A DNA stretch of 43,128 nt, from NCBI GenBank assembly GCA_002297505.1, contig DBLQ01000107.1, positions 1 to 43,128 of the forward strand. Direction: 5' to 3'. A program made the translations under genes and the position numbers. The DNA comes from Flavobacteriales bacterium UBA720. GTDB lineage: Bacteria > Bacteroidota > Bacteroidia > Flavobacteriales > Weeksellaceae. Every line of letters starts with the position of its first letter. The stretch's first letter is position 1. The notes below the pieces were generated by a model that did no database searches, was not told the origin of the DNA, and saw nothing but the letters and a program-made list of their open reading frames with translations. This document shows, in pieces, positions 6,301-14,036 of this stretch.

Positions 6301-7227
6301 TTGAAAATCATCAGAGACCTTACAGATTACCACTCTTCAACACCATTGGCATTATCGTTGGGAATGTTCGATGGCGTTCATCTGGGACATTTATCCATCA
6401 TCCGCGCATTGAATGAGATTGCAGAAAAAAAGCATCTGGAATCTGCCATCCTCAGTTTCTGGCCGCATCCGCGCAAGTTTCTGAATCCTGATGATGATGT
6501 GAAAATGCTGAATACCCTGGAAGAGAAATTGGAATTGCTGGAAAAAAGCGGCATTCAGAATATATTTCTAAAGACTTTTGACGAAGAATTCCGGAACCTG
6601 ACAGGTACAGAATTTTGCGAGCGGGTTCTGGTGGATAAACTCAATGTCAAGCACATTATCATTGGCTACGACCATACTTTCGGGAAGAATAAAAGTGGGA
6701 ATTTTCAATTATTACAATCCCTGTCTTCCGAGTTGGATTTCAAAGTCAATCAATTAGAAGCTGTACAAAAAAATGATCTTAATGTAAGCTCCACGAAAAT
6801 CAGAATCGCACTGTCCGAAGGCCGAATCAAAGATGCCAACGAAATGCTGGGCTACCATTATCCATTAACAGGAAAAGTGATTCACGGCAAAAAATTAGGT
6901 AGAACCATCGGCTATCCAACGGCAAATATTGAAGTTCCTGTCAATAAATTATTACCGAAAAGCGGTGCTTATATTGTTGAAGTTTATATTGACAATCAAT
7001 CCTATAAAGGCATGTTGAATATAGGCACCAATCCAACCATTGACGACAAAAATCAATCTCTTCATACGGAAGTTTATATTTTGGATTTTGACCAAGACAT
7101 TTATGATAAGGAAATCACAATCCAATTCAGGGATTATCTTCACGATGAAATCAAATTTGAAGGTTTGGAAAAGTTGATCGAAAAACTGGATGAAGACAAA
7201 CGATTGACGGAAGAATTTCAGTTTTAA
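6301..7227 (+). CDS. ribF: Bifunctional riboflavin kinase / FMN adenylyltransferase
   Basis: Makes FMN from riboflavin and then FAD from FMN. The N-terminal FAD synthetase nucleotidyltransferase domain carries GMFDGVHLGH (21-30), SFWPHPRKFL, IGYDHTFGKN and SSTKIR. The C-terminal riboflavin kinase domain carries GKKLGRTIGYPTANI. The frame is open from a TTG at 6193, but the family normally begins MKIxxxL, so I place the start at the TTG at 6301 (read as MKIIRDL), giving 308 residues, the usual length. The start is the main uncertainty. It is divergent from atpD and convergent with the beta-glucosidase gene, from which a hairpin terminator separates it. Confidence 0.95.
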   Translation: MKIIRDLTDYHSSTPLALSLGMFDGVHLGHLSIIRALNEIAEKKHLESAILSFWPHPRKFLNPDDDVKMLNTLEEKLELLEKSGIQNIFLKTFDEEFRNLTGTEFCERVLVDKLNVKHIIIGYDHTFGKNKSGNFQLLQSLSSELDFKVNQLEAVQKNDLNVSSTKIRIALSEGRIKDANEMLGYHYPLTGKVIHGKKLGRTIGYPTANIEVPVNKLLPKSGAYIVEVYIDNQSYKGMLNIGTNPTIDDKNQSLHTEVYILDFDQDIYDKEITIQFRDYLHDEIKFEGLEKLIEKLDEDKRLTEEFQF

Positions 7228-7234
7228 AAATAAA

Positions 7235-7261
7235 AAAGGATAGCAACAGTCGCTATCCTTT
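7235..7261. terminator. Bidirectional terminator between ribF and the GH3 gene
   Basis: AAAGGATAGC (7235-7244) and GCTATCCTTT (7252-7261) form a 10-bp stem with a 7-nt loop between convergent genes. Confidence 0.85.
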
Positions 7262-7283
7262 AACTTTATATTCCGAATGAAGA

Positions 7284-9542
7284 TTATTTCAACGTAAACT
7301 TGATTTTCGTTCTGATATCAGAAGACGAACTTCCTACCAAAGCTTCGAAATCGCCTGGCTCCTCAACCCAATCATGCTTCACCGGGTCGAAGAAACTCAA
7401 TGCATATTTATCAATGGTAATAGAAACATCTTTGGATTCTCCGGCTTTCAGAAAGACTTTATCAAAACCTTTCAATTCTTTAGTTGGTCTTGGCAATGAT
7501 GATTTCAAATCACTGATGTACAATTCAACTACCTCTGCTCCATCCAATTTGCCTGTGTTTTTCACATTCACGGTAAAAGTCAATTTGTCATTGGCTGTCA
7601 GCTGCGTTTTGTCTGCTCTCACCTTGCCGTACTCGAACGTGGTATAACTCAAACCATGACCAAAACTGAATAAAGGTTTAATATTCTTGGTGTCATGCCA
7701 ACGGTATCCTACTAAAATTCCTTCATTGTAAGTAATGTTGATCGGCGCTTTTCCGTCCTTTCCGTTACCGGCAGCCAATTCTGCTTTGTTTCCAGGATAT
7801 TCGCCCATAGCGTGCGCAGCATTGTCTTCCAGTTTCACAGGAAAAGAGAAAGGTAACTTACCGGAAGGATTGGTATCTCCTGCCAGCACACTTGCCAATG
7901 CATGTCCGGCCTCCGACCCTAGATACCACGTTTGCAGAATGGATGGTACATCTTTTACCCAAGGCATCGCGACAGCATTACCGGAAATCAGAACCACTGC
8001 CAGGTTTTTATTGGCTTTTGCCAATTCAGAAATTAATGCATCCTGGTTGTAAGGAAGATTGTAAGATTCGCGGTCCATACCCTCGGCATCCTGATGATCA
8101 CTTTTATTAAGACCTCCGACAAATACTACAAAATCCGATTCTTTAGCCAGTTTCACAGCTTCAGCTGTAAGTTCTGCAGCAGAACGGCTGTCTTTGAGGT
8201 TCTGGCCGGATTTCACACCGTTGTAATCACCGCCCACATCGCCTACATAGCCTCTTGCATAATTCACTTCAGCCTGTTTTCCAAAACGCTCCTTGATTCC
8301 GTCCAAAGGTAAAGTTTCATATTTTACTTTAAGAGAAGAACTTCCGCCGCCTACAGTCATCATCTTGATGGCATTCTCCCCGATCACTGCGATCTTTTTG
8401 GTTTTTGCCATGTTAATAGGCAATGTGGCTTTCTGATTTTGAAGCAGCACAATACCTTCTGACCCAATTTGTCTGGCCGCCGCAATATGATCCTCGGAAG
8501 CGATAGAGCCCAAAGGCTTATTCCTGTTCATGGAAGTTTTGTAACCCAATGCCAGGACTCTTCTTACCTTATCATCCAGTTCCTTGGTACCTACTTTTCC
8601 GGACTTAATCAAATCTAAATATGGCTTAGCCAAATAATAATTGTCGTAAGCATTGCTGGAACCCTGCGAAAGGCCATTGGTCCAAGTTCCAAATTCAAGA
8701 TCCAAACCGTTATGAATGGCCTGATCTGTACTGGAAACTGCGCCCCAGTCGGAAACCACAACACCTTTGTAACCCCATTCGCCTTTCAGAATGTCATTTA
8801 ATAAATACTGATTATGGCTGGCATGCTGACCTTTGTACAAATCATAAGCGCCCATTATGGTCCAGGAATCACCATCCTGAACAGCTGCTTTGAAAGGTGG
8901 CAGATAAATCTCGTAGAGTGCTCTGTCATCCACAATCACGTTGCTCGTATGCCGGAACATTTCCTGATTGTTCATTGCAAAATGTTTGACACTGGTTGCA
9001 ACCCCGTTAGCCTGAACACCCTTGATGTAAGGTACCACCATTTGAGAAGTCAAAAAAGGATCTTCTCCCATGTATTCAAAGTTACGGCCGTTAAGCGGTG
9101 TTCTGTAGATATTGACACCAGGACCGAGAATCACATTTTTGTTTCTGTATCGCGCTTCCTCGCCCAAAGATTTTCCGTAGATGGAAGACATGTTCCGATT
9201 CCATGTAGCTGCCAGAGCTGTAAGGGCGGGATAAGCGATGATGGAATCATTGGTCCATCCTGCCTGGTCCCACTCGTCCCACAGCACTTCCGATCGCACG
9301 CCGTGAGGGCCGTCTGCAGTCCACAGTTCAGGAATTCCTAATCTCGGAACGCCATGTGAACTAAACTTGGATTGTGCGTGGATGATATTGATTTTTTCCT
9401 CCAAAGTCATTCTGGACAAGGCATCTTCTACACGCTGCTCCACAGGTTTGGAATCGTCCAAATAAATAGGTTTGCTTTTCTGGGCAAAACCAAACTGCGT
9501 CATACAGCCTAATACAGAAAGTAATATTAATTTTTTTATCAT
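7284..9542 (-). CDS. bglX: Secreted GH3 beta-glucosidase (BglX type)
   Basis: A 752-residue glycoside hydrolase family 3 enzyme that removes terminal beta-D-glucose or similar residues from oligosaccharides. A signal peptide (MIKKLILLSVLGCMTQFGFA, cleaved near 20) sends it to the periplasm or cell surface. The GH3 N-terminal barrel includes GPGVNIYRTPLNGRNFEYMGEDP (140-162), SVKHFA (184-189) and VVVSDWGAV, with the nucleophile Asp265. The C-terminal GH3 domain (SEGIVLLQN... onward) and a fibronectin III-like tail (~655-752) follow. The order and length match E. coli BglX. There is no SusCD pair or sugar regulator beside it, so it is not in a clear polysaccharide utilisation locus. A nearly perfect 11-bp dyad lies 55-79 nt upstream of the start. 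Confidence 0.95.
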   Translation of the reverse strand: MIKKLILLSVLGCMTQFGFAQKSKPIYLDDSKPVEQRVEDALSRMTLEEKINIIHAQSKFSSHGVPRLGIPELWTADGPHGVRSEVLWDEWDQAGWTNDSIIAYPALTALAATWNRNMSSIYGKSLGEEARYRNKNVILGPGVNIYRTPLNGRNFEYMGEDPFLTSQMVVPYIKGVQANGVATSVKHFAMNNQEMFRHTSNVIVDDRALYEIYLPPFKAAVQDGDSWTIMGAYDLYKGQHASHNQYLLNDILKGEWGYKGVVVSDWGAVSSTDQAIHNGLDLEFGTWTNGLSQGSSNAYDNYYLAKPYLDLIKSGKVGTKELDDKVRRVLALGYKTSMNRNKPLGSIASEDHIAAARQIGSEGIVLLQNQKATLPINMAKTKKIAVIGENAIKMMTVGGGSSSLKVKYETLPLDGIKERFGKQAEVNYARGYVGDVGGDYNGVKSGQNLKDSRSAAELTAEAVKLAKESDFVVFVGGLNKSDHQDAEGMDRESYNLPYNQDALISELAKANKNLAVVLISGNAVAMPWVKDVPSILQTWYLGSEAGHALASVLAGDTNPSGKLPFSFPVKLEDNAAHAMGEYPGNKAELAAGNGKDGKAPINITYNEGILVGYRWHDTKNIKPLFSFGHGLSYTTFEYGKVRADKTQLTANDKLTFTVNVKNTGKLDGAEVVELYISDLKSSLPRPTKELKGFDKVFLKAGESKDVSITIDKYALSFFDPVKHDWVEEPGDFEALVGSSSSDIRTKIKFTLK

Positions 9543-9596
9543 AAATTTTTACGCTTTTCTAACTGAATTTTTCGAATGCCTAATATACAAATTATT

Positions 9597-9621
9597 TTAT
9601 TATCTCAAAATGAGAAAATAA
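9597..9621. promoter_or_regulatory. Dyad upstream of the GH3 gene
   Basis: TTATTATCTCA (9597-9607), AAA, TGAGAAAATAA (9611-9621): 11-bp arms with one mismatch in the only sizable gap before the beta-glucosidase gene. It could be an operator or a leader hairpin. No clear TAnnTTTG accompanies it. Confidence 0.4.
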
Positions 9622-9705
9622 AAATGTGTAATATAATCGGTGTTTAGAACAGTCTGTTATAAAATGGGAATCTCCCAGATGAACGTTGTGTGAACGCAAA
9701 AAGCG

Positions 9706-10059
9706 TCAATTAGTGAGAATTTCTTCTCTCAGTTTTTTTGTAAGGGAATTGAAGACCAAATCGTAGGAATGGTCAATGAGTTTAAGAATCAACTCTTTTC
9801 TGAGACCTTCGCAAGTGATGGCATTCCAGTGTGTTTTGTTCATATGATAAGCGCCGATGATCTGGGGAAAACTTCCCCGCAGTTCTTCGCTCCATTCCGG
9901 GACAGCTTTTGCAGAGAAAGTTGTCGGTTGTTTTTCAAGCGAAATCAGCAGAAACATTTTACCGCCAACTTTGAATACCAATGTTTCATTATCAAAAGGA
10001 AAACCTTCTGTGACAGCCTTTTTGGATAAACAATATTCGCGGATTTCTTCTGCCTGCAT
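9706..10059 (-). CDS. MmcQ/YjbR family protein
   Basis: A 117-residue protein of the MmcQ/YjbR family, a small alpha/beta fold with a proposed DNA-binding role, called CyaY-like in some annotations. Recognisable pieces are the N-terminal IREYCLSKKAVTEGFPFD, then LVFKVGGKMFLLISLE, KAVPEWSEELR, YHMNKTHWNAIT and a C-terminal helix LIDHSYDLVFNSL. The length is typical. It is 12 bp downstream of the LolA-like gene on the same strand and may share its transcript. The biochemical function of the family is not settled. Confidence 0.9.
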   Translation of the reverse strand: MQAEEIREYCLSKKAVTEGFPFDNETLVFKVGGKMFLLISLEKQPTTFSAKAVPEWSEELRGSFPQIIGAYHMNKTHWNAITCEGLRKELILKLIDHSYDLVFNSLTKKLREEILTN

Positions 10060-10071
10060 ACAGCTGAAAAA

Positions 10072-10734
10072 TTAGAATTTGAAAGTATTCTTCGGAAACT
10101 CCTTATTAATTTCGATTTTGTTGATGAGCATGACATAATCGCTGTCTTTTTTAGGTGACGACGACTCGATTCTGTACGGCATCAATAAATTGCCAACTTT
10201 TCTGTAATCGGAATAAGTCAGCGTTTCATCTTTTTTGATTTCGCGGTACAGCATATAGTTTTTGACATCAAAATAGTAAATGGTTTTATTCACATTTTTC
10301 GTCAGTTCTACCTTGAAATAGGTCTGATCCCCGATTTTTTCCTTGCCTAGCAATTCCGCTTCGAAACCTTTGTTTTCCCAATCGATAAAGTCATTATCAA
10401 AACTTTCCGGGACGTAATCGTTGTATTTCTGAAGCTTGTTCTGCGCATAGTTCATCGCATAGCCGTTGGCACCGTCAAAACCTTCTACCGGTGTTTCTTT
10501 GCCTCCCAAAACAATTGCAGTCTTGGTAAGATTCGGGCGCTGCTGGTAGATTTTCATCAGATAAGAATCATTCACGCCCAGCGTCACTCGGCCCTGAATC
10601 AAAACGGTATTCAGAAGTTTCCAATTGGTCAGCCCGCCGGAATTTTCGATATTTCTATCGATAATATCTTTGGCCGACTGTGCAGAAATAATAATTGAGA
10701 ATATGATGGAAAATAGGAAAATCAGTTTTTTCAT
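10072..10734 (-). CDS. LolA-like outer-membrane lipoprotein-sorting protein
   Basis: A 220-residue exported protein. A signal peptide of about 18 residues (MKKLIFLFSIIFSIIISAQ) is followed by SAKDIIDRNIENSGGLTNWKLLNTVLIQGRVTLG, typical of Bacteroidota LolA-like/outer membrane lipoprotein-sorting proteins with an open beta-barrel fold. No lipobox Cys follows the signal, so it should be soluble in the periplasm. The pattern ETLTYSDYRKVGNLLMPYRIE is characteristic of this group. It may carry lipoproteins or another hydrophobic ligand, but it is not necessarily the housekeeping LolA. It lies 85 bp downstream of kdsB, so an envelope role fits. Confidence 0.75.
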   Translation of the reverse strand: MKKLIFLFSIIFSIIISAQSAKDIIDRNIENSGGLTNWKLLNTVLIQGRVTLGVNDSYLMKIYQQRPNLTKTAIVLGGKETPVEGFDGANGYAMNYAQNKLQKYNDYVPESFDNDFIDWENKGFEAELLGKEKIGDQTYFKVELTKNVNKTIYYFDVKNYMLYREIKKDETLTYSDYRKVGNLLMPYRIESSSPKKDSDYVMLINKIEINKEFPKNTFKF

Positions 10735-10819
10735 TCAAAAAATTTGAGGGTGCTAAGATAAAATTTTCAATTGGCTTCTTATCTTAAAGAACGTTAATTT
10801 TATTGGTAATCCAACGGTC

Positions 10820-11545
10820 TCAAATCAGTCTCTTGGCTTTTTCCAGATCTTCCGGCGTATCGATCCCGACGCCTACAAAGTCCGTCTCAATCATCTTGAT
10901 GCGCTTCCCATACTCCAGGTAGCGCAGCTGCTCCAGTTTCTCAGCCGTTTCCAAAGCTAACATCGGAAATTTTGAAAACTCAAGTAAGGCTTCTTTTCGA
11001 AATGCATAAACGCCGATGTGCTTATAATATTGGACCTCTAAATCATTTTCCCGAAGAAATGGAATCACGGAACGGCTGAAATACAAGGCAAAGCCATCGT
11101 TATCCGTAATAACTTTGACGTTATTCGGATTTTGAATTTCTTCTGTTGCTTTTAACCGAATTTTCAATGAAGCGAGGGAAATTTTCTTCTGATGATCGTC
11201 AGCAAAAGCATCGATCAATTGCTTCAGCGGTTCTTTTTTAAGGAACGGTTCATCACCCTGAACATTGACCACCAGATCGCAGTCGATGTTTTGAACAGCC
11301 TCTGCAATTCTGTCGCTACCTGTCTCGTGTTCGCCCGTCATCACCGCATTTCCGCCATTTTTGGCAATTTCATCAAATATGATTTGAGAATCCGTGGCTA
11401 CAAAAACATCATCAAACAAACCGGTTTCAACAACATTCTTATAAGTTGTTAAGATAACCGTCTGGTCACCCAGAATCTCCATCAGTTTCCCGGGAAATCT
11501 GGTTGAATTATAGCGGGCAGGAATGACTGCGATAACTTTGTTCAT
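10820..11545 (-). CDS. kdsB: 3-deoxy-manno-octulosonate cytidylyltransferase
   Basis: Activates Kdo as CMP-Kdo for the inner core of lipopolysaccharide. The start is the ATG at 11545 (MNKVIAVIPARYNSTRFPGK), giving 241 residues, the normal size; the upstream extension of the frame runs into the preceding RES gene and is discarded. Motifs are PARYNSTRFPGK (9-20), NVQGDEPF, HIGVYAFRKEAL and ETAEKLEQLRYLEYGKRI. The cytosolic reaction is CTP + Kdo to CMP-Kdo + PPi. It lies immediately downstream of the first Xre-RES toxin-antitoxin pair, an insertion that separates it from the aminotransferase gene. Confidence 0.97.
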   Translation of the reverse strand: MNKVIAVIPARYNSTRFPGKLMEILGDQTVILTTYKNVVETGLFDDVFVATDSQIIFDEIAKNGGNAVMTGEHETGSDRIAEAVQNIDCDLVVNVQGDEPFLKKEPLKQLIDAFADDHQKKISLASLKIRLKATEEIQNPNNVKVITDNDGFALYFSRSVIPFLRENDLEVQYYKHIGVYAFRKEALLEFSKFPMLALETAEKLEQLRYLEYGKRIKMIETDFVGVGIDTPEDLEKAKRLI

Positions 11546-11588
11546 AAAATTTTCAGATTTTTTGGAATTCCCAATCCTCCAGGTTTGG

Positions 11589-12056
11589 TTATTTGTATTG
11601 TTTGATGATATCTTCCAACCGATCGTTCGGTTCGAAATTGAGAACATCGATAAGTTTTACTTTTTTAAAATCTCTGTGATAGGTACTGATCACCACATTC
11701 CAATTTTCCGGGACTACGGCAGAAGGTACCTTGAGGCATAGCTTTTCATCGGAGTCAAACCAATTATTTCCAATTTTCTGACAATCGGAATAATTCCGGA
11801 AATCCCGCCAGTTTTTTGGCAATTCTGAAGTTTCAACCGTCTGAAATTCCGTATTATCAGGAACTTTGATGACCATAATCCTAAAGTCTTTATTGAATCC
11901 CAGACCTTTCCGGTGCGCCAACGTTTCCAGGTAAGCCAGTGAAATACTTTCTGCCGTGTAGAGCACTTTCTTCCCTTCCGAGTTCCATCTTCCCTCCAGT
12001 CCGCTTGCAAAAAGAGAATCGGCATATTTTCTATGAACAATTCTGTAAACCAACAT
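11589..12056 (-). CDS. RES-domain toxin (NAD+-degrading), module 1
   Basis: A 155-residue RES-family protein. Characterised members (MbcT and relatives) degrade NAD+ by phosphorolysis or hydrolysis. Likely active-site residues by spacing to those enzymes are Arg23 in GRWNSEG, Tyr33 in VLYTAES, Glu44 in AYLETLAH and Ser112 in VPSAVV. Its ATG overlaps the antitoxin stop codon by one base (TAATG), the usual coupled antitoxin-first order. It ends 43 bp before kdsB. Toxicity and the exact reaction are inferred from the family. Confidence 0.9.
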   Translation of the reverse strand: MLVYRIVHRKYADSLFASGLEGRWNSEGKKVLYTAESISLAYLETLAHRKGLGFNKDFRIMVIKVPDNTEFQTVETSELPKNWRDFRNYSDCQKIGNNWFDSDEKLCLKVPSAVVPENWNVVISTYHRDFKKVKLIDVLNFEPNDRLEDIIKQYK

Positions 12057-12529
12057 TATACAGGATAACCTTGAGCCAACTTCTCTACTTCTTCATAAAT
12101 CAGATCCACGCCTCCGGAAGTCGAAATAAAATCAATTGGCTTGTCCTCCGAGTTCCAGAACGGACGGTTCATCCATAGCGTAAACTCATCCAGCGTACCG
12201 AAAATATCCTTCCCAAAACGATAAAGGTTGATTAATTTCAAAAGATGCTCGCTATAAATCGGGTCCAGATCTTTCTTCTGCTCCCGATAATTGCTGATGG
12301 TTCTTGGTGACAGATTAATGACAGACGCCAAGGTTTTCTCCGGCATTTTGATCGCATCGGCGAGAGAATAGAACACATCGGTTTTGAGACCTTCACGTGC
12401 TTTTTTCAGAAGTTTGTAGTCATCTTGTATAGAAAAACGGTTAAAGATAGAAGAACCAACAGCATAAGTGGCCATTGGCTCCTCCACTTTAGATTTTTTC
12501 GCAGTTTGTTTTGGTTTATAATTTTCCAT
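12056..12529 (-). CDS. Xre/MbcA/ParS-type antitoxin, module 1
   Basis: The antitoxin partner of the RES toxin. The start is the ATG at 12529 (MENYKPKQTAKKSK), 157 residues; the longer frame reads back through the promoter and is not credible. A helix-turn-helix-like Xre domain spans about 50-90 (VFYSLADAIKMPEKTLASVINLSPRTISNY). The C-terminal MbcA/ParS toxin-binding domain spans about 95-157 (LYRFGKDIFGTLDEFTLWMNRPFW, then GVDLIYEEVEKLAQG). Such proteins bind their own promoter, and here a 13-bp direct repeat spaced 22 bp apart lies directly upstream of the -7 element. Confidence 0.92.
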   Translation of the reverse strand: MENYKPKQTAKKSKVEEPMATYAVGSSIFNRFSIQDDYKLLKKAREGLKTDVFYSLADAIKMPEKTLASVINLSPRTISNYREQKKDLDPIYSEHLLKLINLYRFGKDIFGTLDEFTLWMNRPFWNSEDKPIDFISTSGGVDLIYEEVEKLAQGYPV

Positions 12530-12545
12530 CTCTATAAACTTTTCA

Positions 12546-12588
12546 CAAAGATAGAATTTTTTCCATAACAAAAACGAATTTTTTCCAT
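12546..12588 (-). promoter_or_regulatory. Promoter and direct-repeat operator of Xre-RES module 1
   Basis: The -7 element TATCTTTG is on the minus strand at 12553-12546. Two identical 13-mers, GAATTTTTTCCAT on the plus strand, lie at 12554-12566 and 12576-12588, 22 bp apart (two helical turns), spanning the spacer and -33 region. The distal copy touches the stop codon of the aminotransferase gene. The layout suits autorepression by the Xre antitoxin; this is inference from position. Confidence 0.55.
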
Positions 12589-13842
12589 TTATTTTAAATT
12601 TCCTAATGCTTGTTCTAGTTTCGGAAGACAATCCTTAATATCATCCAGAGAACATCCGCCGACAGAAGCTCTGAACCATGGCACAGACTTATCATTTCCA
12701 AATGCTGAGAACGGAACCAAAGCCATTCCTGCGTTATTAATCAGATAGAAAACCAAATCGCTTGAGTTTTCAATTGTTTTTCCGTCTGGTGTGGTCTTCC
12801 CAAGATAATCTAGCTTGATCGTCAAATAAAGTGCACCCATTGGCGAAATACTTTCCACTGCCAGACCTTTGGATTTCAAATTCTGAATACCTGCGTGAAG
12901 TTCTTTCAGACTTGTGTTTAGTTTTGCTTTGTAATCATCCAGAAATCGGTCTACGGCAGCATCGTCTGCTAAAAATTCGGCAACGGCTTCCTGTTCGGGC
13001 TTCGGTGCCCAGGCGCCAACGTGCGTTAGCAAAGCTTTCATTTTATCGATAACCGCAGTAGGACCAAAACCCCAACCTACTCTAACACCCGTCGCCGCAA
13101 AACATTTAGAAGTTCCATCGACATAAATTGTGTAATCTTTCATTTCCGGGAAAAGACTTGCCGGATTGTAATGATCTCCACCAAATGTCAGCATCGCGTA
13201 GATTTGGTCGTACATCAAGTAAAGTGGTTTCTCGTCTGCACCTCTTTTTTTGTTTTCTTCCAAAACCAATTCACAAATCTCAGACAATTGCTCTTTGGTG
13301 AACATCGTTCCGGTTGGATTCAGTGGAGAACAAAGACAAAGCAAAACTGCGCCGTCCACATAAGGACGGAGATCATCCGCCGTTGGCAAGAAATTATTGG
13401 ATTCTTGAGTTTGGACTTCTACCGCATTAGCTGTCGTCAAATAAGCATAATGATTGTTGTTCCAGGAAGGAATCGGGTAAATCACTTTATCGCCTTCATC
13501 CACAATGGTTTTAAAAATCGCATAAATCAGCGGTCTGGAACCAGCCGTAATCAGAATATCGTTTGCGGAATAATCGAGGTTCCAGCGCTTTTTCAAATCC
13601 TGGCTTACGGAAGCTCTCAGAGATTGCAAACCGTTTGCCGGCGGGTAATTCGTAAGGTTATTGGTATAAGCTTTCTGAATGCCGTCTTTCAATTCTTGTG
13701 GAATTGGGTAGATGTTGGAATTCAGGTCGCCGATGGTCAGGTTTGAGATTTGGGCACCTTTCGCTTTCAGGTCATTGACTTCATTTCCGATTTTGATAAT
13801 TTCAGAACCTATCAGGTTAGATGCGAGTTTTGATACTTTCAC
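12589..13842 (-). CDS. Class I/II pyridoxal-phosphate aminotransferase
   Basis: A 417-residue fold-type I aminotransferase. The PLP lysine lies in YVDGTSKCFAATGVRVGW, preceded by LYLMYDQIYAML (the Asp/Tyr that contact the cofactor), with SPLNPTGTMFTKEQL upstream and VPWFRASVGG (the substrate-carboxylate Arg) near the C-terminus. It is cytosolic. The substrate is not certain: the family includes aspartate and aromatic aminotransferases. A promoter match (TTTG-N20-GATATTTG) and a leader hairpin lie upstream, and it is separated from the upstream phosphohexomutase gene by a terminator, so it is probably its own unit. Confidence 0.88.
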   Translation of the reverse strand: MKVSKLASNLIGSEIIKIGNEVNDLKAKGAQISNLTIGDLNSNIYPIPQELKDGIQKAYTNNLTNYPPANGLQSLRASVSQDLKKRWNLDYSANDILITAGSRPLIYAIFKTIVDEGDKVIYPIPSWNNNHYAYLTTANAVEVQTQESNNFLPTADDLRPYVDGAVLLCLCSPLNPTGTMFTKEQLSEICELVLEENKKRGADEKPLYLMYDQIYAMLTFGGDHYNPASLFPEMKDYTIYVDGTSKCFAATGVRVGWGFGPTAVIDKMKALLTHVGAWAPKPEQEAVAEFLADDAAVDRFLDDYKAKLNTSLKELHAGIQNLKSKGLAVESISPMGALYLTIKLDYLGKTTPDGKTIENSSDLVFYLINNAGMALVPFSAFGNDKSVPWFRASVGGCSLDDIKDCLPKLEQALGNLK

Positions 13843-13866
13843 TTTATTGATTTTAGATGTTATTAT

Positions 13867-13936
13867 TCAGATTAGAAATCTGATTTTACTCTTTTAGATT
13901 TTTACAAATATCTTAATTGTAAACGATTATTTCAAA
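13867..13936 (-). promoter_or_regulatory. Predicted promoter and leader hairpin of the aminotransferase gene
   Basis: On the minus strand, TTTG (13936-13933), 20 nt, then GATATTTG (13912-13905), one mismatch from TAnnTTTG. Downstream, in the leader, TCAGATT (13867-13873) and AATCTGA (13877-13883) form a 7-bp hairpin with a 3-nt loop. Confidence 0.45.
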
Positions 13937-13947
13937 TTACAAAGAAA

Positions 13948-13989
13948 AAAGTTCTCAAAAATTAAATGATTTTAATAATTGAGAACTTT
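13948..13989 (-). terminator. Intrinsic terminator after the phosphohexomutase gene
   Basis: AAAGTTCTCAA (13948-13958) pairs with TTGAGAACTTT (13979-13989); the inner loop is itself partly self-complementary. On the minus strand a T-rich tail follows. Confidence 0.75.
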
Positions 13990-14036
13990 AATTTAGAACT
14001 ATTTGGAGTTATATTTTAGCTAATAAAAATTGTCAA

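Noticed and set aside
7284..9542. The beta-glucosidase as part of a polysaccharide utilisation locus
   Set aside because: No SusC/SusD pair, other glycoside hydrolase or sugar regulator is adjacent.
11546..11647. N-terminal extension of KdsB
   Set aside because: It overlaps the end of the RES gene, and the conserved KdsB N-terminus MNKVIAVIPARYNS starts at 11545.
12530..12631. N-terminal extension of antitoxin 1
   Set aside because: It is a translation of the promoter, the direct repeats and the end of the aminotransferase gene.
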